Both the position numbers and the translations under genes were made by a program. The notes beneath the pieces were generated by a model. That model was not told where the DNA came from, made no database searches, and saw only the letters and a list, made by a program, of their open reading frames with translations. Of a stretch of DNA of 64,000 bases, positions 47,201-58,620 are shown in pieces; position 1 is the stretch's first letter, and every line of letters begins with the position of its first letter. The stretch comes from Gnetum montanum (lineage: Eukaryota > Streptophyta > Gnetopsida > Gnetales > Gnetaceae): NCBI GenBank assembly GCA_015680685.1, contig MNCI01001338.1, positions 1 through 64,000 of the forward strand. The letters are read 5' to 3'.

Positions 47201-48770
47201 CTGCATCAACCGTAAGGGGACTTTTGCCGAAGGTCCTTCTGCTAAACACAGTCCAGCATCGGGGGAGCGGATGAGCACCAAAGGTGCTGCCATAAGTTTG
47301 AGTCAGAAGGAAGTGGAGCTGCAATTAGACGTTGGTGAGTTTGAAAACATAGATTATCATTTACGTTACTCAAATCTTTATTACAGCCCATCGCAGTCAC
47401 TATTGACATGTTTGGTTGCATGAAAAACACTAATGTCAATACTGCAGAACCTATCTTGACTCACTTGGAACCATGGGTCGAGACTCCTGATAAATTTACA
47501 TTCATGCAGGGGGGTTGTTGATGATATGGTCCCAAAGTGGGTAAGTAAACTAGCTATGCTAAGCTCTCTAAGGTTGCTATGTTAGATGTCTTAATTTGCT
47601 AGCCTTGCTATGCTAATGTGACTAATGCATTGTTTTGATGTTTGCAGCCTCTTGACTCAAATGGGACCCGAAACGAGCATTGAAAGTCGATGCTGTGCCT
47701 ACATTCTCATTCGAAGGGGGTGAGGTGCCTCGTCGCATATATGATGAGGCTAGTAAATACACTTTGCACTCGACATGCTCCTTGTGGGAGTGTAGGCACA
47801 TCAACGAGGACTTGTGGAAATGGGTCCAAAGGGTTGAGAAAGAGAAGGCCGAACTGAGTGCCAAGGTGGAAAACCTTGAATCCAGGAATAAGTTTCTCAT
47901 AGCCCATGATAGAAATGACAACAGTTGGCACATGAATATAATAGATTATGCTAGATATTGGATAGTTGTGTGACATAACAATGAAGCCACCCAAGAAATA
48001 ATAGAATAGCGGATGTAGATGGACTTGCTGGCTCAGAAGAACCAAGACTGGAAAGATTATAGCGCTAGAGTTTATGAGTGGGGGAAATCGTAGAAAAACC
48101 ATAAACACATGTATAAACCGGAACGTGCCACCTACCGCAAACTATACAGGGATGCTTCAGTGAAGGTGTTTACCTATGATGCATTCGTGAATGTCATTGG
48201 TGCTTCTAAATCTTATAGCAAGTACATGGAGTAGGTAACGGTCATTGAATCTTCTGAACAGGAAGTGGACCTTTCCACAGGTGTGACCGCTACCACCTCC
48301 TTTTCCTTGGGACCATTGAGATGGATGACCACTGAGAAGGAGAAGGCTGCTATAGATGCTAAACCAAGAGACATGCATTGGGCCAATATCATGGAGGAAG
48401 AGGTTTGGCACTACCTTGGGCTCAGTTTGGATCATATACCTTTCGAAACAGACATAGGGCCATCTTAGGTTAGTCACATTCTGTTATGTAAATGCTCAAA
48501 CTCTATCTTAGCTTTCATGTGTAGCCCTAACTAACTACTTCACTTTACCATTTAGGTTCCAGATGAGGATGTAGGGCTCGTAGAGGGTGAAAATGAAGAG
48601 GCAAAAGGAGGTGATGCAAAGGTAGATGGTGCAGAAGGAGATGATGCAGGGGAAAATGATGTGGGCAAAGATGATGCGGTGAAGATGACCCATGACAACA
48701 TGGTTTTTTTTTATAAATTTTTGAATTTTGTGCAAAACTATCGAAAACATTATTTAAGTGGAAAAAAATT
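44216..48770 (+). pseudogene. Multi-exon opposite-strand gene inside element 3, product unrecognised
   Basis: The start at 44216 encodes MALRKKHKHLALAKVEEVKE. Exons supported by consensus splice sites: 44877-45326 (GGCGG|GTGAGT), 45419-45683 (TTACCAG|..CTG|GTAAG), 45751-46800 (CTACAAG|..ATCG|GTAAAT), 46935-47334 (CTACCAG|..GTTG|GTGAGT), 47387-47540 (TTACAG|..GTGG|GTAAGT), 47648-48468 (TTTGCAG|..|GTTAGT) and 48556 to about 48770 (CATTTAG|). The end of the first exon and some phases are uncertain. Products: a Lys/Glu-rich linker (RKKKKKDDEEEVLAPK), a coiled coil (WVQRVEKEKAELSAKVENLE) and an acidic tail (GDDAGENDVGKDD). Exon 47648-48468 keeps one frame for over 800 bp apart from TAG and TGA codons, mostly explicable by C-to-T change. 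The introns carry GCTATGCTA motifs. I do not recognise the family. It could be an accessory gene of the element or a captured host gene. Confidence 0.6.
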
Positions 48771-48869
48771 TTGAATGGAAAAGAAGTATTTTGGAAAAGA
48801 CATTGATTTTATGTTGGCTTATGCGTTGTCTATGTGGTTAATTTTATGTTAAACTTTCGTTTTTATGTT

Positions 48870-49105
48870 TTAGTTTTAGGACATTTTAGGCCATTGCTAG
48901 TGTCAGGCTGTTTCGGGCCATTGCTAATTTTAGGCCATTTTAGGCCATCACATGGTAGCGTAGTTTTAGGCCATCTCGGGCCATCGCTAGTTTTAGGCCA
49001 TTTCGGGCCATCGCTAGTTTTAGGCCATTTCAGGCCATCACTAGTTTTAGGCCATTTTAGGCCCCTATGTAGTAGCGTAGTTTTAGGCCATTTTGGGCCA
49101 TGAGA
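48870..49105. repeat. Tandem array C, GGCCAT-rich units
   Basis: Units of TTTTAGGCCATTTCGGGCCA with TCGCTAG tails of about 27 bp, roughly eight copies, with two ATGGTAGCGTAG-type interruptions. It lies just past the 3' end of the opposite-strand gene. Confidence 0.9.
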
Positions 49106-49252
49106 TGGTAAAGAAGCGATACGCTAATGATTTAGAGGAAAGCTAATTGGTACCTAGCGTAGATGGATGGGTGCAAAAAAAAGAGGTGGTAAATGTACAA
49201 AGATGCCAACTAGGCTAGAAGTAGTGCAATTGTTACGCTATGCGTAACTAGT

Positions 49253-51485
49253 TCTTGATCCATCGTGGATTGGGCGAGGCATAGGGTTGAGGCGTGTTGC
49301 CATGGCCTTCGTCCATATCATTATCCTATTCTTGGAAAGGCAACTCAGTCCACACATTTTTATCTTCTAAACTGGCTTGCTGAGCTGGTTCTATTGCTAG
49401 GCGGTTAGTGTCTATGGAGACAGGTGCTTCATTCTCAGAGGTTATGACCTCTAAGCCCTATTCCATGTCTACATTATTGATGGCTTGTGTCGCTTCCTTG
49501 TCACCATGGATCACCACCTCCCTGCCTGCATAGGGTAGATGGATCTCCTAATGAATGGGCGAAGAGACAGCCCTAAGTTGCTCTAACCATGACCTCCCCA
49601 AGATCAGGTTAAACTCAGACATCTCTTTGACCATAATGAACTTTGCATTTGTGGGTAATTGATCCCCTACCACAAAGTCAATATGGATCGTGCCCTTCAC
49701 CAGGACTTGTGCCCCATTGAATGACTTTATGCACGACATTGTTGTGGGCCTGATCTAGTCAACAAAACCTAGCTTGTCCACAATAGGGAAAGGGATGACA
49801 TTTATGGCAGCTCCATCATCAACGTGCACCCTTCAGACCTTGTGTTGGACGACCTAGATTGTGATGAAGAGAGGTGTTGTAGTCACCTAATCCATTTCAG
49901 GGTCTTCCCTAATGGAATTGTCACAAAAATTCAATTGGGATGGCTTTGGCTCTGTAGGTGTAGAAGGAAGCATGACCACATGGATCACCTTCTCTTCCAT
50001 TGGCATGTTCTCCTCAATCGAGATTGCCGTTAACATGTGGACCAAAGCCGCACGGTGTGCGGTAGATGTCATAATTAGGTCATACAGGCTCAACATAGTT
50101 CTTTTTATATTTTAGAGCTTACTTGATCTGGGTGAGGGCACTCAAAAGGTCTTGACCACTTTCTGGTTTACTGCCTTTCTCCTCTTCCATTCATCCTAGA
50201 AGATGAATTTTCCAAGGAGGGATAGTTTTGGGCTTGGATTCAAGCCTGTTTGGATGAGGTGGCAAGGATCATGCAGGCATAACAACATTCCTTTTGGGCG
50301 ATGAGGGTGTAGATGAAGGGGGTGAGGACATAGGCTTGGAAGTACTTGGGATAGTACTTTCCCTTGACGTCTCACCTGCAATGTGCACTTCTCGTTTTTT
50401 AGGATGAGAATGCTGTGAGGCTATCTTATGTGGGGTGGGGGCTCTTGTGCATCTTGTCCCCTTGATAACAAATGGTGCTAATGGTGTTAGAGTATGTGGT
50501 GGTGGTGTGGTTTTGCTAACAGGTGGTACAGGGGAAGATGTGCGGGGAGGGACTCTCAGAACGAAAGGTTGCTGCGGACTTTGATTAGCTGCTGGTGGTG
50601 CGGGTGCACTGCGTTAAGGCACACAGACTACAAACGGCTACTATGACGGTTTAGGATTATTTTCAATGTTGATGGTGTTGATGATGTGACCAACATTGTT
50701 GGCATTGAGAGGGTCAATGTAGACTTGCAATGATTGATTCTCAGGGCTTACTTGATTGCTTTCGTCTAGCACTAGTTTTCCTTGATTGATCATCCTTTGG
50801 ATATCGTCTTTGAACACCATACAATAATCTGTGTTGTGACCACACTGTTGATGATAGACACATAACCGCTCTAGCTTGAATCCCTCAAGAACTAGGGGCT
50901 CATTAGGCAAAGCCAAAGAGGGGTTCTTGAGGAGCTCGCAGTACCGCTGATGTCTCTTTGCTTTCTCTTCGGACATTCGCTTGTGCTGGATGTACCCCGC
51001 CACCAGTAGTTGCTTCAAGAGATCTAAAGGCTTAACAGGCTGTGGGGTATACTTTGAGTGATATTTGTGCTTGAAGTTTAGTTTGGGTGGTGTAGATGTC
51101 TCAGGTGCGAATGTAGAGGGTTGTGGTGCATTGCCCTATTTGGGCATGGGGTTAGCAACAGGTGTGGTCAGTTTCTTGTTGTTATTGTTATTGTTGTTGT
51201 TAGGTTTGGGTTTGGCCTTGTTCATGACAATGGCCACTGTGGGTGTTGTAGCCTTACCCTTATCCTTCTTCGTAAAGGTATTTTTGTATGCAACGTAGGC
51301 CAGGTCTTTGCTTACCTCGGCCGCATCCTATATGCTCTTAGTTTGGGCGAACGCTTGACTGAGAGTGCACGGAGCGAGATAGTACAACTTAGACTTAATA
51401 AAATCATTCATTGCACCCTTAAATATGTCCAACAAGTGGGCCTCCGTGATAGGCTCACGGATTTCATTAAGGGTTGCACCTCGGC
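49253..51485 (-). pseudogene. Element 3 gag-protease, 5' end cut off
   Basis: On the minus strand gag sequence runs from the element 2 junction: EAHLLDIFKGAMNDFIKSKL, then an Asn run, then LVAGYIQHKRMSEEKAKRHQ and a CCHC-like CVYHQQCGHNTDYC followed by MVFKDDIQRMINQGKL, typical of Tat-lineage gag. The protease lies at about 49830-49550 with active site VDDGAAINVIP and the C-terminal signature EFNLILGRSWLEQL. The frame ends in a TAG at about 49253, with several other TAG stops inside. The N-terminal gag is expected to the right of element 2. Confidence 0.85.
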
Positions 51486-52401
51486 TAATGAAGTGTCATT
51501 AAGTCAATGCATCGACTGGGCCACATATACAGGGTCGCGTATACGTAGTCGCGTTGACGCGGGCCTGTCGACATAGCCTTCCTACATCGACGTGGCCCCG
51601 TTTACCCAGCCACCTTTCCCAGCCTATAAATAAGAGGGCCTTCACCTCATTTAGGCCTCTTTTTTGAGTAGTTGTAGCAAAGCTCTTGTAGTTTGTTCCC
51701 ACAAGAGATAGAATATTTTCTAAGTGCCCTTAGCAGGTGTAAGAAAAGTGATCAGCTCTTTATTCAAGTGTTGATGTGTCTGAGCCCATTGGCGTGACAA
51801 AAATAAAGATGAACTATTCAAGCATTCCTTGCAGCATTTGGACTTAGTTATTTCATGCATTTAATAGTTTAATATGTTTATGCTTTATTAGTTACTTGTT
51901 GATTACTTATGTTTTCGTTATTATAATCTCAATTTTTATTGTTCATTTGTAGTTCGTTAAAGCCATAAGTACGACCATCTCGAACGTAATCCAAACATTT
52001 GATAAGCCCAGTGATGCTTAACGTCTGGTAATCCATTAGTGTTAGGAGATGCTCAGAACGTGCTTGGAAGATGGGACCAGATACTTATGTTAGGAATAGT
52101 TAACATACAAACTAGGATAATTAAAAATTAGATAATAGTTTACTCCTTACTTTCCATACCTCAATTAGCTACCGAAAAGATAATTATAAGATATAAAAAT
52201 CATTAGTCTTAGTCTCACTTAACCATCGTAAATAGAACCTCACAAGTGAGATTAGGATGACAATGACCATTCTAACCCAAGGTTTCACTGGTTAGAAGTC
52301 TGGTGTATGTTAAGTGCTTACAGTCTGCATATTTTGACCAAGTCATGCATGAACACTCGTGATTCGTATGGTTGGACGTAGGGGTACCTAGCCGCTCATC
52401 A
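51486..52401 (+). repeat. Element 2 5' LTR
   Basis: About 916 bp, TAATGAAG (TGATGAAG in the 3' copy) to CGCTCATCA. TATA box TATAAATA at 51625-51632, preceded by CpG-rich GCGTATACG, GCGTTGACGCGG and GTCGAC palindromes (51515-51600). R/U5 landmarks are shared with the LTRs at 10159 and of element 1. Confidence 0.93.
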
Positions 52402-52402
52402 G

Positions 52403-52420
52403 TGGTGCCGTTGCTAGGGA
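52403..52420 (+). other. Element 2 primer-binding site
   Basis: TGGTGCCGTTGCTAGGGA, three transitions from the complement of a plant tRNA-Asp 3' end, one base after the LTR. Confidence 0.85.
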
Positions 52421-52567
52421 CTGTTAGTCTTACATGCATCATCTGACCTTAGTGGCATTATCATTTAAGTCGTTGGAACAGACCTAGGATAGAAATATTT
52501 CCGCATACTAGGTGAATTTAAGTTAATCGTAAGGTACACCGGTTACATGGACCATCTAACATCCAAT

Positions 52568-54420
52568 ATGTCTTCTCACAAGAGAGAGGTATTTGAACCA
52601 CCAGTTTCTTAAGAATGTCGGGTGGTGTACAAACATCCCGATGAATATGTCCCTGATTTCACATTCATCCTACATCAGGATGCGCATCTTTGATGGCGGG
52701 ACATGGAGGGTAGCATCATGCTATCGCCCGACTGAGAAGCTCCTGCGATGCTATATCACAATCTGGGTAGATTGGGCATCTAGGACCGGGTGGTGGAGTA
52801 TGTCATGGAGGACCATGACTACCGGGAGTATCGTCCTATGGAGGCTTAATGGACAAGAGACCAATAGTAGGCGATCAGATATGAACAGTAAAATGGAAAA
52901 TAATTTAGTAACCCCTTATTCTCACAAGGGCCGCAAGATGATGCAGATGTTGTATTTCATGATACCCATTCGACCAAACTTCCCTTGGGGCTGCAGATCC
53001 TCTAGTCAATGATTCAAAACAACCCTCTAAGTGACCATGATCCTCAAGGGGATGGAGGGTCACGTAGAAAAGCTGGGGGAGATGATCGCAGCTACCATCA
53101 AGGTAGATGGAAAGATCGACACTGGAACAGTGGCGATGCCTCTCCTTCTTCTCCGTCAACTCCCTCTCCTACGCCTTCATCTAGCTCAGGCTCTAAGCGT
53201 AACAGGGAAAGGCTGGAGAGAAAGGATGGTGGTAAACAAGTTCAGAAGGGGCAACGTGAGGAAGCACATGACCAATTGCATGATTCTCGCTAGCATGAAA
53301 GAAGGGGTAGCCAGAATCATCATAGATGTCATGGTCCCCAATAGGACTATGATTCAGACAAGCTGTTGTTAGCTACTTGGAGCATGCTCTGGATCATAGA
53401 GGTAGTTCACATTCCAAGTAGGTACATGAAGGATAGTTGGATCAAGCGTGTTGATATGAACAACATCTCCAAATTTGAAGGGGGATACAACTGTGATCTG
53501 TAAACCTACCTGCAGGTGTTCCATGACACTTACACCCTATAAAACATTGATAATGATTGACAACTGTTGAAGCTGTTTCCTTGCACACTCATAAAAGAAG
53601 CTGAAAGTTGCTACTGGTTCTTGGAGTTAGAATCAATTAGAAGATGGAGTACGATGCTTGAAATTTTTAATGACAAATATCAAACGTACTCTAGAGTGGA
53701 AAATCTGAGATGGTAGATCCAAGGTTGGAAATAAGGAAACCATGAACCCTTGGATGCCGCCATGAGCAGGTATTACTCACTATTGCATCGATGCCTTGGT
53801 CATGGTTACTCTTAGTAGACACAGCTTCTTCACATCATTGATGGGCTTTGTTTTGAAACGTGAAATACCCTTGGCGTGTACGCCAAGGGACGACTGTCGG
53901 AGCTAAGGGCCCATCAGTTGCAATGCCTCATTGAGTAGGTGGCCAAGGAAGAAGGAGAACTTCAAAAAAAGGAGAGTGCAAAAGAATTCAACCGGGACCC
54001 TTCCCTTAGAAAAAGGGAGGTCCGATTTTCTGATGAAGAGGATGAGTCACCACTGGAAGCAGCGGTGAACCAGAAACTTTGCCATTACAAATTTTACATC
54101 TGAAATATCGACAGAGGTGGATAAAATATGGGACTCTTTGGATGAGAAATTTCAAAGTGTATTGAAAATTATAGAAGAGTCTAAAGAACAAGGTAGTGAC
54201 TGTGATCGACGGAGGAAGAAGGGAGCTGAACGTGCCCAACTTAAGGGTAAAGGGAAAGTTGCTGTAGCAGAACAGGTTGTAGACTTTGACACTGAGGAGG
54301 ACAATGAATGTGGCATATGCCAATATGGACATCCTAAGGGATGTTGTTCTATGGTGTCACACCTTCAAGAGTCTGGGGTGTATGCCTTGAACCCTTGTTT
54401 GGCGCAACGGTGGACACCCT
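52568..54420 (+). pseudogene. Element 2 gag
   Basis: ATG at 52568; the frame holds HPDEYVPDFTFILHQDAHL colinear with element 1 gag, but TAA, TGA, TGA, TAG and TAA interrupt the first 90 codons. At the clearest positions the stop replaces an Arg or Gln codon still intact in element 1 (CGA to TGA, CAA to TAA). The capsid core is visible at about 53450-53640 (NISKFEGGYN, TLIKEAES). A zinc-knuckle-like CGICQYGHPKGCC lies at 54310-54350. Frameshifts separate these parts. Structural particle protein, now non-functional. Confidence 0.85.
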
Positions 54421-54941
54421 AAAGGTTGCCTTATCCACAAGGAAATTCTAGGTGGTTCCACCAGCAGTAGCAAGGATATTATCCAAGTGGAATGCCCCCA
54501 CAACTGTATGAATACTTCCAATAGTGGTAGTAAACATAAGCATGGGGGATGCCACCTCCAAGGTAACAATACCCTTACAAGCAGTCAGATCCTTATGGGT
54601 ACTATGTTCAGTAACCGGTCTCTCCAAGAGACTCTTCCAGTCATGCAGCCTTTCCCAGTTACTACCACCCCCTTGAATATTTTAGACATCCATCTCCATC
54701 ACCCATTGGGACAAACCAACATCTTTTTTACCCTCCATCACCTTCTTCTGCCACTCCTCCATGCTATCCCAGTTAGTTGCCATCTACTCCATCAATGCAG
54801 GGAGAAATACAGCCACAGCCATAACAATGAAATGCTACGAGGGTTGTTAACTTACAATCAGCACCTTAGCCAAGTGGACCAGAATCCAAGCCATGCAAAC
54901 ATCCTTTTTTTTGGCCCAATAATCTGAACACACCCTCACCT

Positions 54942-55650
54942 ATGCCTGTGGTCAATGCCTCCAAACCTACCAATGCTTCTACCATCATATCGGACGAGCA
55001 GTCCTCTGCTCCATCGCACTCCAACATCCAGACGGTCATGCTCATACATGTCGTGATCGATTGGATCAAAGTAGGTTTTCTTTCCCAAAAATTGATAGAT
55101 CTAGGAAGCCCCCTCATATATCTTCAGGTGGCAAGGAACAAGCCATGCAAAGCTCTTCTAGACTCAGGGTTAAGGATCAATTTAATCTCTCATGACATGT
55201 ACAAGAACTGGAACTTGGCCCCGCTAAAGAAGAGCAACATCCAGCTTGAGTTAGCAGACCAATCCATCACTGTTCTCTTGGGTTTGGTGGAGAACATTGT
55301 GACCACCATTTGTGGGTGGTCCTATTCTACTAATTTCCTGGTCATCCATGTAGAGAACTGTAAAGGGAACTTCCCAATCATCATGGGAAGAGCTTGGCTA
55401 AGCATGGTGGACACACGACTAGGACTCTAAGATATGTCCCTAGAAATTTCAAAGGAAAATCCTTTTGGGAATATGGAAAAGAAAAGAGTTCCATGCATTA
55501 CGTATAGTGACTCAAGGTGCAACTGTGTGCAACAGTTATGTTCTGCTCATCGGATATCCATTCAAGCATGCAGTCGGTGTACCGAGGAATCACCTATTCA
55601 ACAGTGCATGTACACAGTAGCCACTAACGAAGAGGGCACCTAGTGGTTGA
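54942..55650 (+). pseudogene. Element 2 aspartic protease
   Basis: Frame with PCKALLDSGLRINLIS, where DSG is the active-site triad of LTR-retroelement proteases, followed by KKSNIQLELADQSITV, CGWSYSTNFLVIHV and GNFPIIMGRAWLSMV, then a stop and VPCITYSDS in the continuing sequence. Nearly identical to element 1. It matures the gag-pol polyprotein. Confidence 0.88.
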
Positions 55651-56097
55651 CAGTTGATCCTACTAGTAGCACATTGTGCATGGAACCGTATGAGGGGCTA
55701 GTGCAAGCCTATGTCGAAAGCATGGATGAAATGGAAGAGATTCATCAACAGATCTTCACTATTGATAACCAAGATGACTGGGGAACACTACAAATCCTTG
55801 AGAGCTTCAAACAAGAGCCCCTAGAGCTAAATTCTTTATGAGCTCACTTGGAATATGCATTCTTGCAAAATGGCAAACCGGTAATTATCAATGCTGCCCT
55901 TGCTCCTGAACAGAAAAAGAAATTGCTGGGGATGGTAAAAAAAATGGCTTGATGCATTCACATGGTCATATCCTGAGTTGACTGGAGTTGATCCCAGGGT
56001 TTTCTAGCATCGGATCTACCTTGACCCTTCCATGAAGCCACGACGACAGCCACAAAGACGGTTGAATCCCAAATTGGAGTAGATCGTAAAAGATGAA

Positions 56098-57300
56098 ATC
56101 AAACAATTGCTTAAGGTAGGATTCATCTATTCTGTCACTAATAGCGAATGGGTTAGCCCACTTGTTATCGTACCCAAGAAAGGTGGCAAGTGGAGGGTCT
56201 ATATTGATTTCCGGTTGCTCAACACCTTCAAGGACCACTTTCTGCTCCCATTTGTGGACCAGGTGTTGGAAACAATTGTAGGACATTGATACTACAGTTT
56301 TTTGGATGGTTATAGTGGTTATAACCAAATCCAAATAGCACTAGAGGACCAGGCCAAAACTACTTTCACGAGTCCATGGGGGACTTTTACATATAAGAAG
56401 ATGTCCTTTGGCCTATGCAATGCACCTACGACGTTCCAACGCCTTGTCCTAAGCATCTTACAATAACAAATCAGCAATGATGTAGAAGTCTTCATGGATG
56501 ACTTCTCCACCTATGAGGCCATGTTTGAGCAAGCCTTGGACCGTCTAGAGTAGGTTCTAAAGAGGTTTGTAGATACCAATCTGCGGCTCAATTGGAAAAA
56601 GAGCCATTTGATGGTCCAAGAGGGCATTGTGCTGGGGCATCGCATCTCATTGATAGGGATCAGCGTAAACCCTAAAAAGATCAGGGTCATCCAAGGAATC
56701 ACCCACCAACCAAGTACTGTCAAAGATGTGTGGTCATTCCTTGGACACACTGGTTACTACCGATGTTTCATTGAGCACTTCTCAAAGATCACCCAATCGT
56801 TGGTAGAACTTATAAAGAAGGATGTTCCATTCATCTGGACCAAGGAATGCGAGTCTGCAGTCTAAGAGCTGAAAGAAAAACTTGTAGAAGCTCTAGTTGT
56901 ATGGGCACCTGATTAGTCCAGACCCTTTCACATTATGATGGATGCCTCCAACTATGCCTTGGGAGCCATGCTTACACAATGTGATGATCAGAAATGTCTG
57001 TATTATATCCACTGTGCAAGTCGTAGCATTGTGGGTGCTCAGTTGAACTATACCACCACCAAGAAGGAATTGATGGTGGTGGTGTTCGCCTTGGAAAAAT
57101 TCTGGTACTATGTGCTCGGATACAAGGTGTTTGTGCACACAGACCATAGTGCTATCCGGTTTCTGATGAACAAACCAACGATGAGGCCTCACATAATCTG
57201 ATGGCTGGTGATTCTTTAGGAGTTTGATCTTACCATGGTAGAACAGAAGGGGACTGAGAATGTGATTGTTGACCACTTGTTGCGGTTACGATGGGATGAC
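56098..57300 (+). pseudogene. Element 2 reverse transcriptase and RNase H
   Basis: Reverse transcriptase motifs in order: GFIYSVTNSEWVSPLVIVPK, WRVYIDFRLLN, FLDGYSGYNQIQIALEDQ, TFTSPWGTFTYKKMSFGLCN, FMDDFSTYE, LGHRISLIGISVNP, then LGHTGYYRCFIEHFS. RNase H from about 56930: MMDASNYALGAMLTQ, TTTKKELMVVVFALEKF, TDHSAIRFLM. TGA, TAA and TAG codons interrupt at about 56287, 56464, 56551, 56863, 56914 and 57199. The motif style matches Athila elements. It copies the element RNA into DNA. Confidence 0.92.
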
Positions 57301-57489
57301 GCAGAAGAGGAGGAGCCCTTATTCGACCAATTTTCAGATGAACTCCTCTTCATAGGCACCATTGATATTCAAGCACCTAAGGAATCCTCTTGGTTCAACC
57401 GCATCCTCACCTACCTTACAACCCAGGAGCTACCAAAGGAGTGGAACCATCAGTAGAAACAACAGTTTCTCCATAAGAACAAGCATTTC

Positions 57490-58620
57490 ATGGAAATCAA
57501 TGGCCACCTCTACAAGGTGTGCGTAGACAGCTTGGTTCAATGGTGTATCCCTGATGATGATACATTGCGCATCCTCCAAGATGCTCATGAGGGCCATTGT
57601 GGGGGCAATTTTGCTAGATGCCGAATGACCATTAAAATCCTACTTGCAGGGTATTATTGGCCTACACTTTTCAAGGATGCACAATGGTTCACCTACTCCT
57701 GCGAACGATGCCAAAGAGATGGTGGGATGATGACATGGTTGGAGGGACCTCAACAGTGGATCCAGCCACTAGAGCCCTTCGAAATCAGGGGTATCAACTT
57801 TATGGGGTCCATCACCCCCTTGTCAAACGGAAAGGCATACATCATCATGGCTATGGACTACTATACAAAGTGGGCAGAAGCGGTAGTTGTCGTCAACTGT
57901 TCTTCCAAAACTACTGCACGATTTCTTGCAACAAATCGTTACTAGGTTTGGAGTGCCACGTGCACTCATTTCTAACAATGGGACTCACTTCACAAGTGAC
58001 ACTTTTCGGAAACTCATGCAATGCTTAGGGGTAACACATAAATTTACAACACCTTATCACCCCCAAGCCAACGGGCAGGCTGAAGTCACCAATAGGAAGA
58101 TCACCAAGATCCTTACCTGAACCATTAGCAAATATAGGAAGGATTGGAGTACCAAGCTCAACGATGCCCTATGGGCCTATCGCTCCACCTGGAAACTTCC
58201 TGTAGGGTACTCTCCCTATGAGTTAGTGTACGAAAAGTTGCCAACACTTCTAATCCAAGCAAAACTTTGGACACTATCCACAACCAGTGACCTTAGCCGT
58301 GATCTACCACTAGTACAACATGAAAGATTAATCAATTTAAGTGTGCTAGATGAGAACCGATTAATGGCCCTATTTTCCAATGAAACCCACAAGGCATATA
58401 ACAAGAAACGACATGATCTTAGGATTTGAAAGGTCACATTTCGATGTGGAGACAAGGTATTGTATTGGAACCCCTCACATGTATCCCAATCGACAAAGTT
58501 TCAGACACTATGGGAGGGATCTATATTGTCTTCGAAACCTTCCCATATGGGGCCTTACTCATCCACAAACTTGGGGATCCCACCAAAACATAGTTAGTTA
58601 ACTGCCAACAACTCAAACCT
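57490..58620 (+). pseudogene. Element 2 integrase, catalytic Asp residues lost
   Basis: Zinc finger HEGHCGGNFARCRM..CERCQ, with the second His replaced by Asn, at about 57585-57720. The core has GINFMGSITP, where other integrases have Asp for the Asn, and ISNNGTHFTSD, where the second catalytic Asp is also Asn. The Glu is kept in QANGQAEVTNR. There is a frameshift near 57935 and a TGA after KITKILT. The C-terminal region includes DALWAYRSTWKLPVGYSPYE. Both Asp changes need only G to A. The enzyme would be inactive. Confidence 0.9.

Larger units (their letters stand above)
28294..51485 (-). mobile_element. Element 3: Tat-like Ty3/gypsy retrotransposon, interrupted and truncated
   Basis: On the minus strand the order is gag and protease (51485 to about 49253), a 6-kb spacer bearing an opposite-strand gene, reverse transcriptase, RNase H, a second RNase H, integrase (43247-39785), a 3' non-coding region with a tandem array, then the LTR. 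The reverse transcriptase style (GLDPRLI, AGFIQAVDYSKWV, TAGHALLSFIDGFSSYNQI, YVDD) and the extra archaeal-like RNase H are marks of the Tat lineage, which includes Ogre and Retand. Element 1 is inserted in its 3' LTR and element 2 in its gag. The 5' LTR is outside the window. That gag-protease and pol belong to one copy is inferred from order and orientation. Confidence 0.78.
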
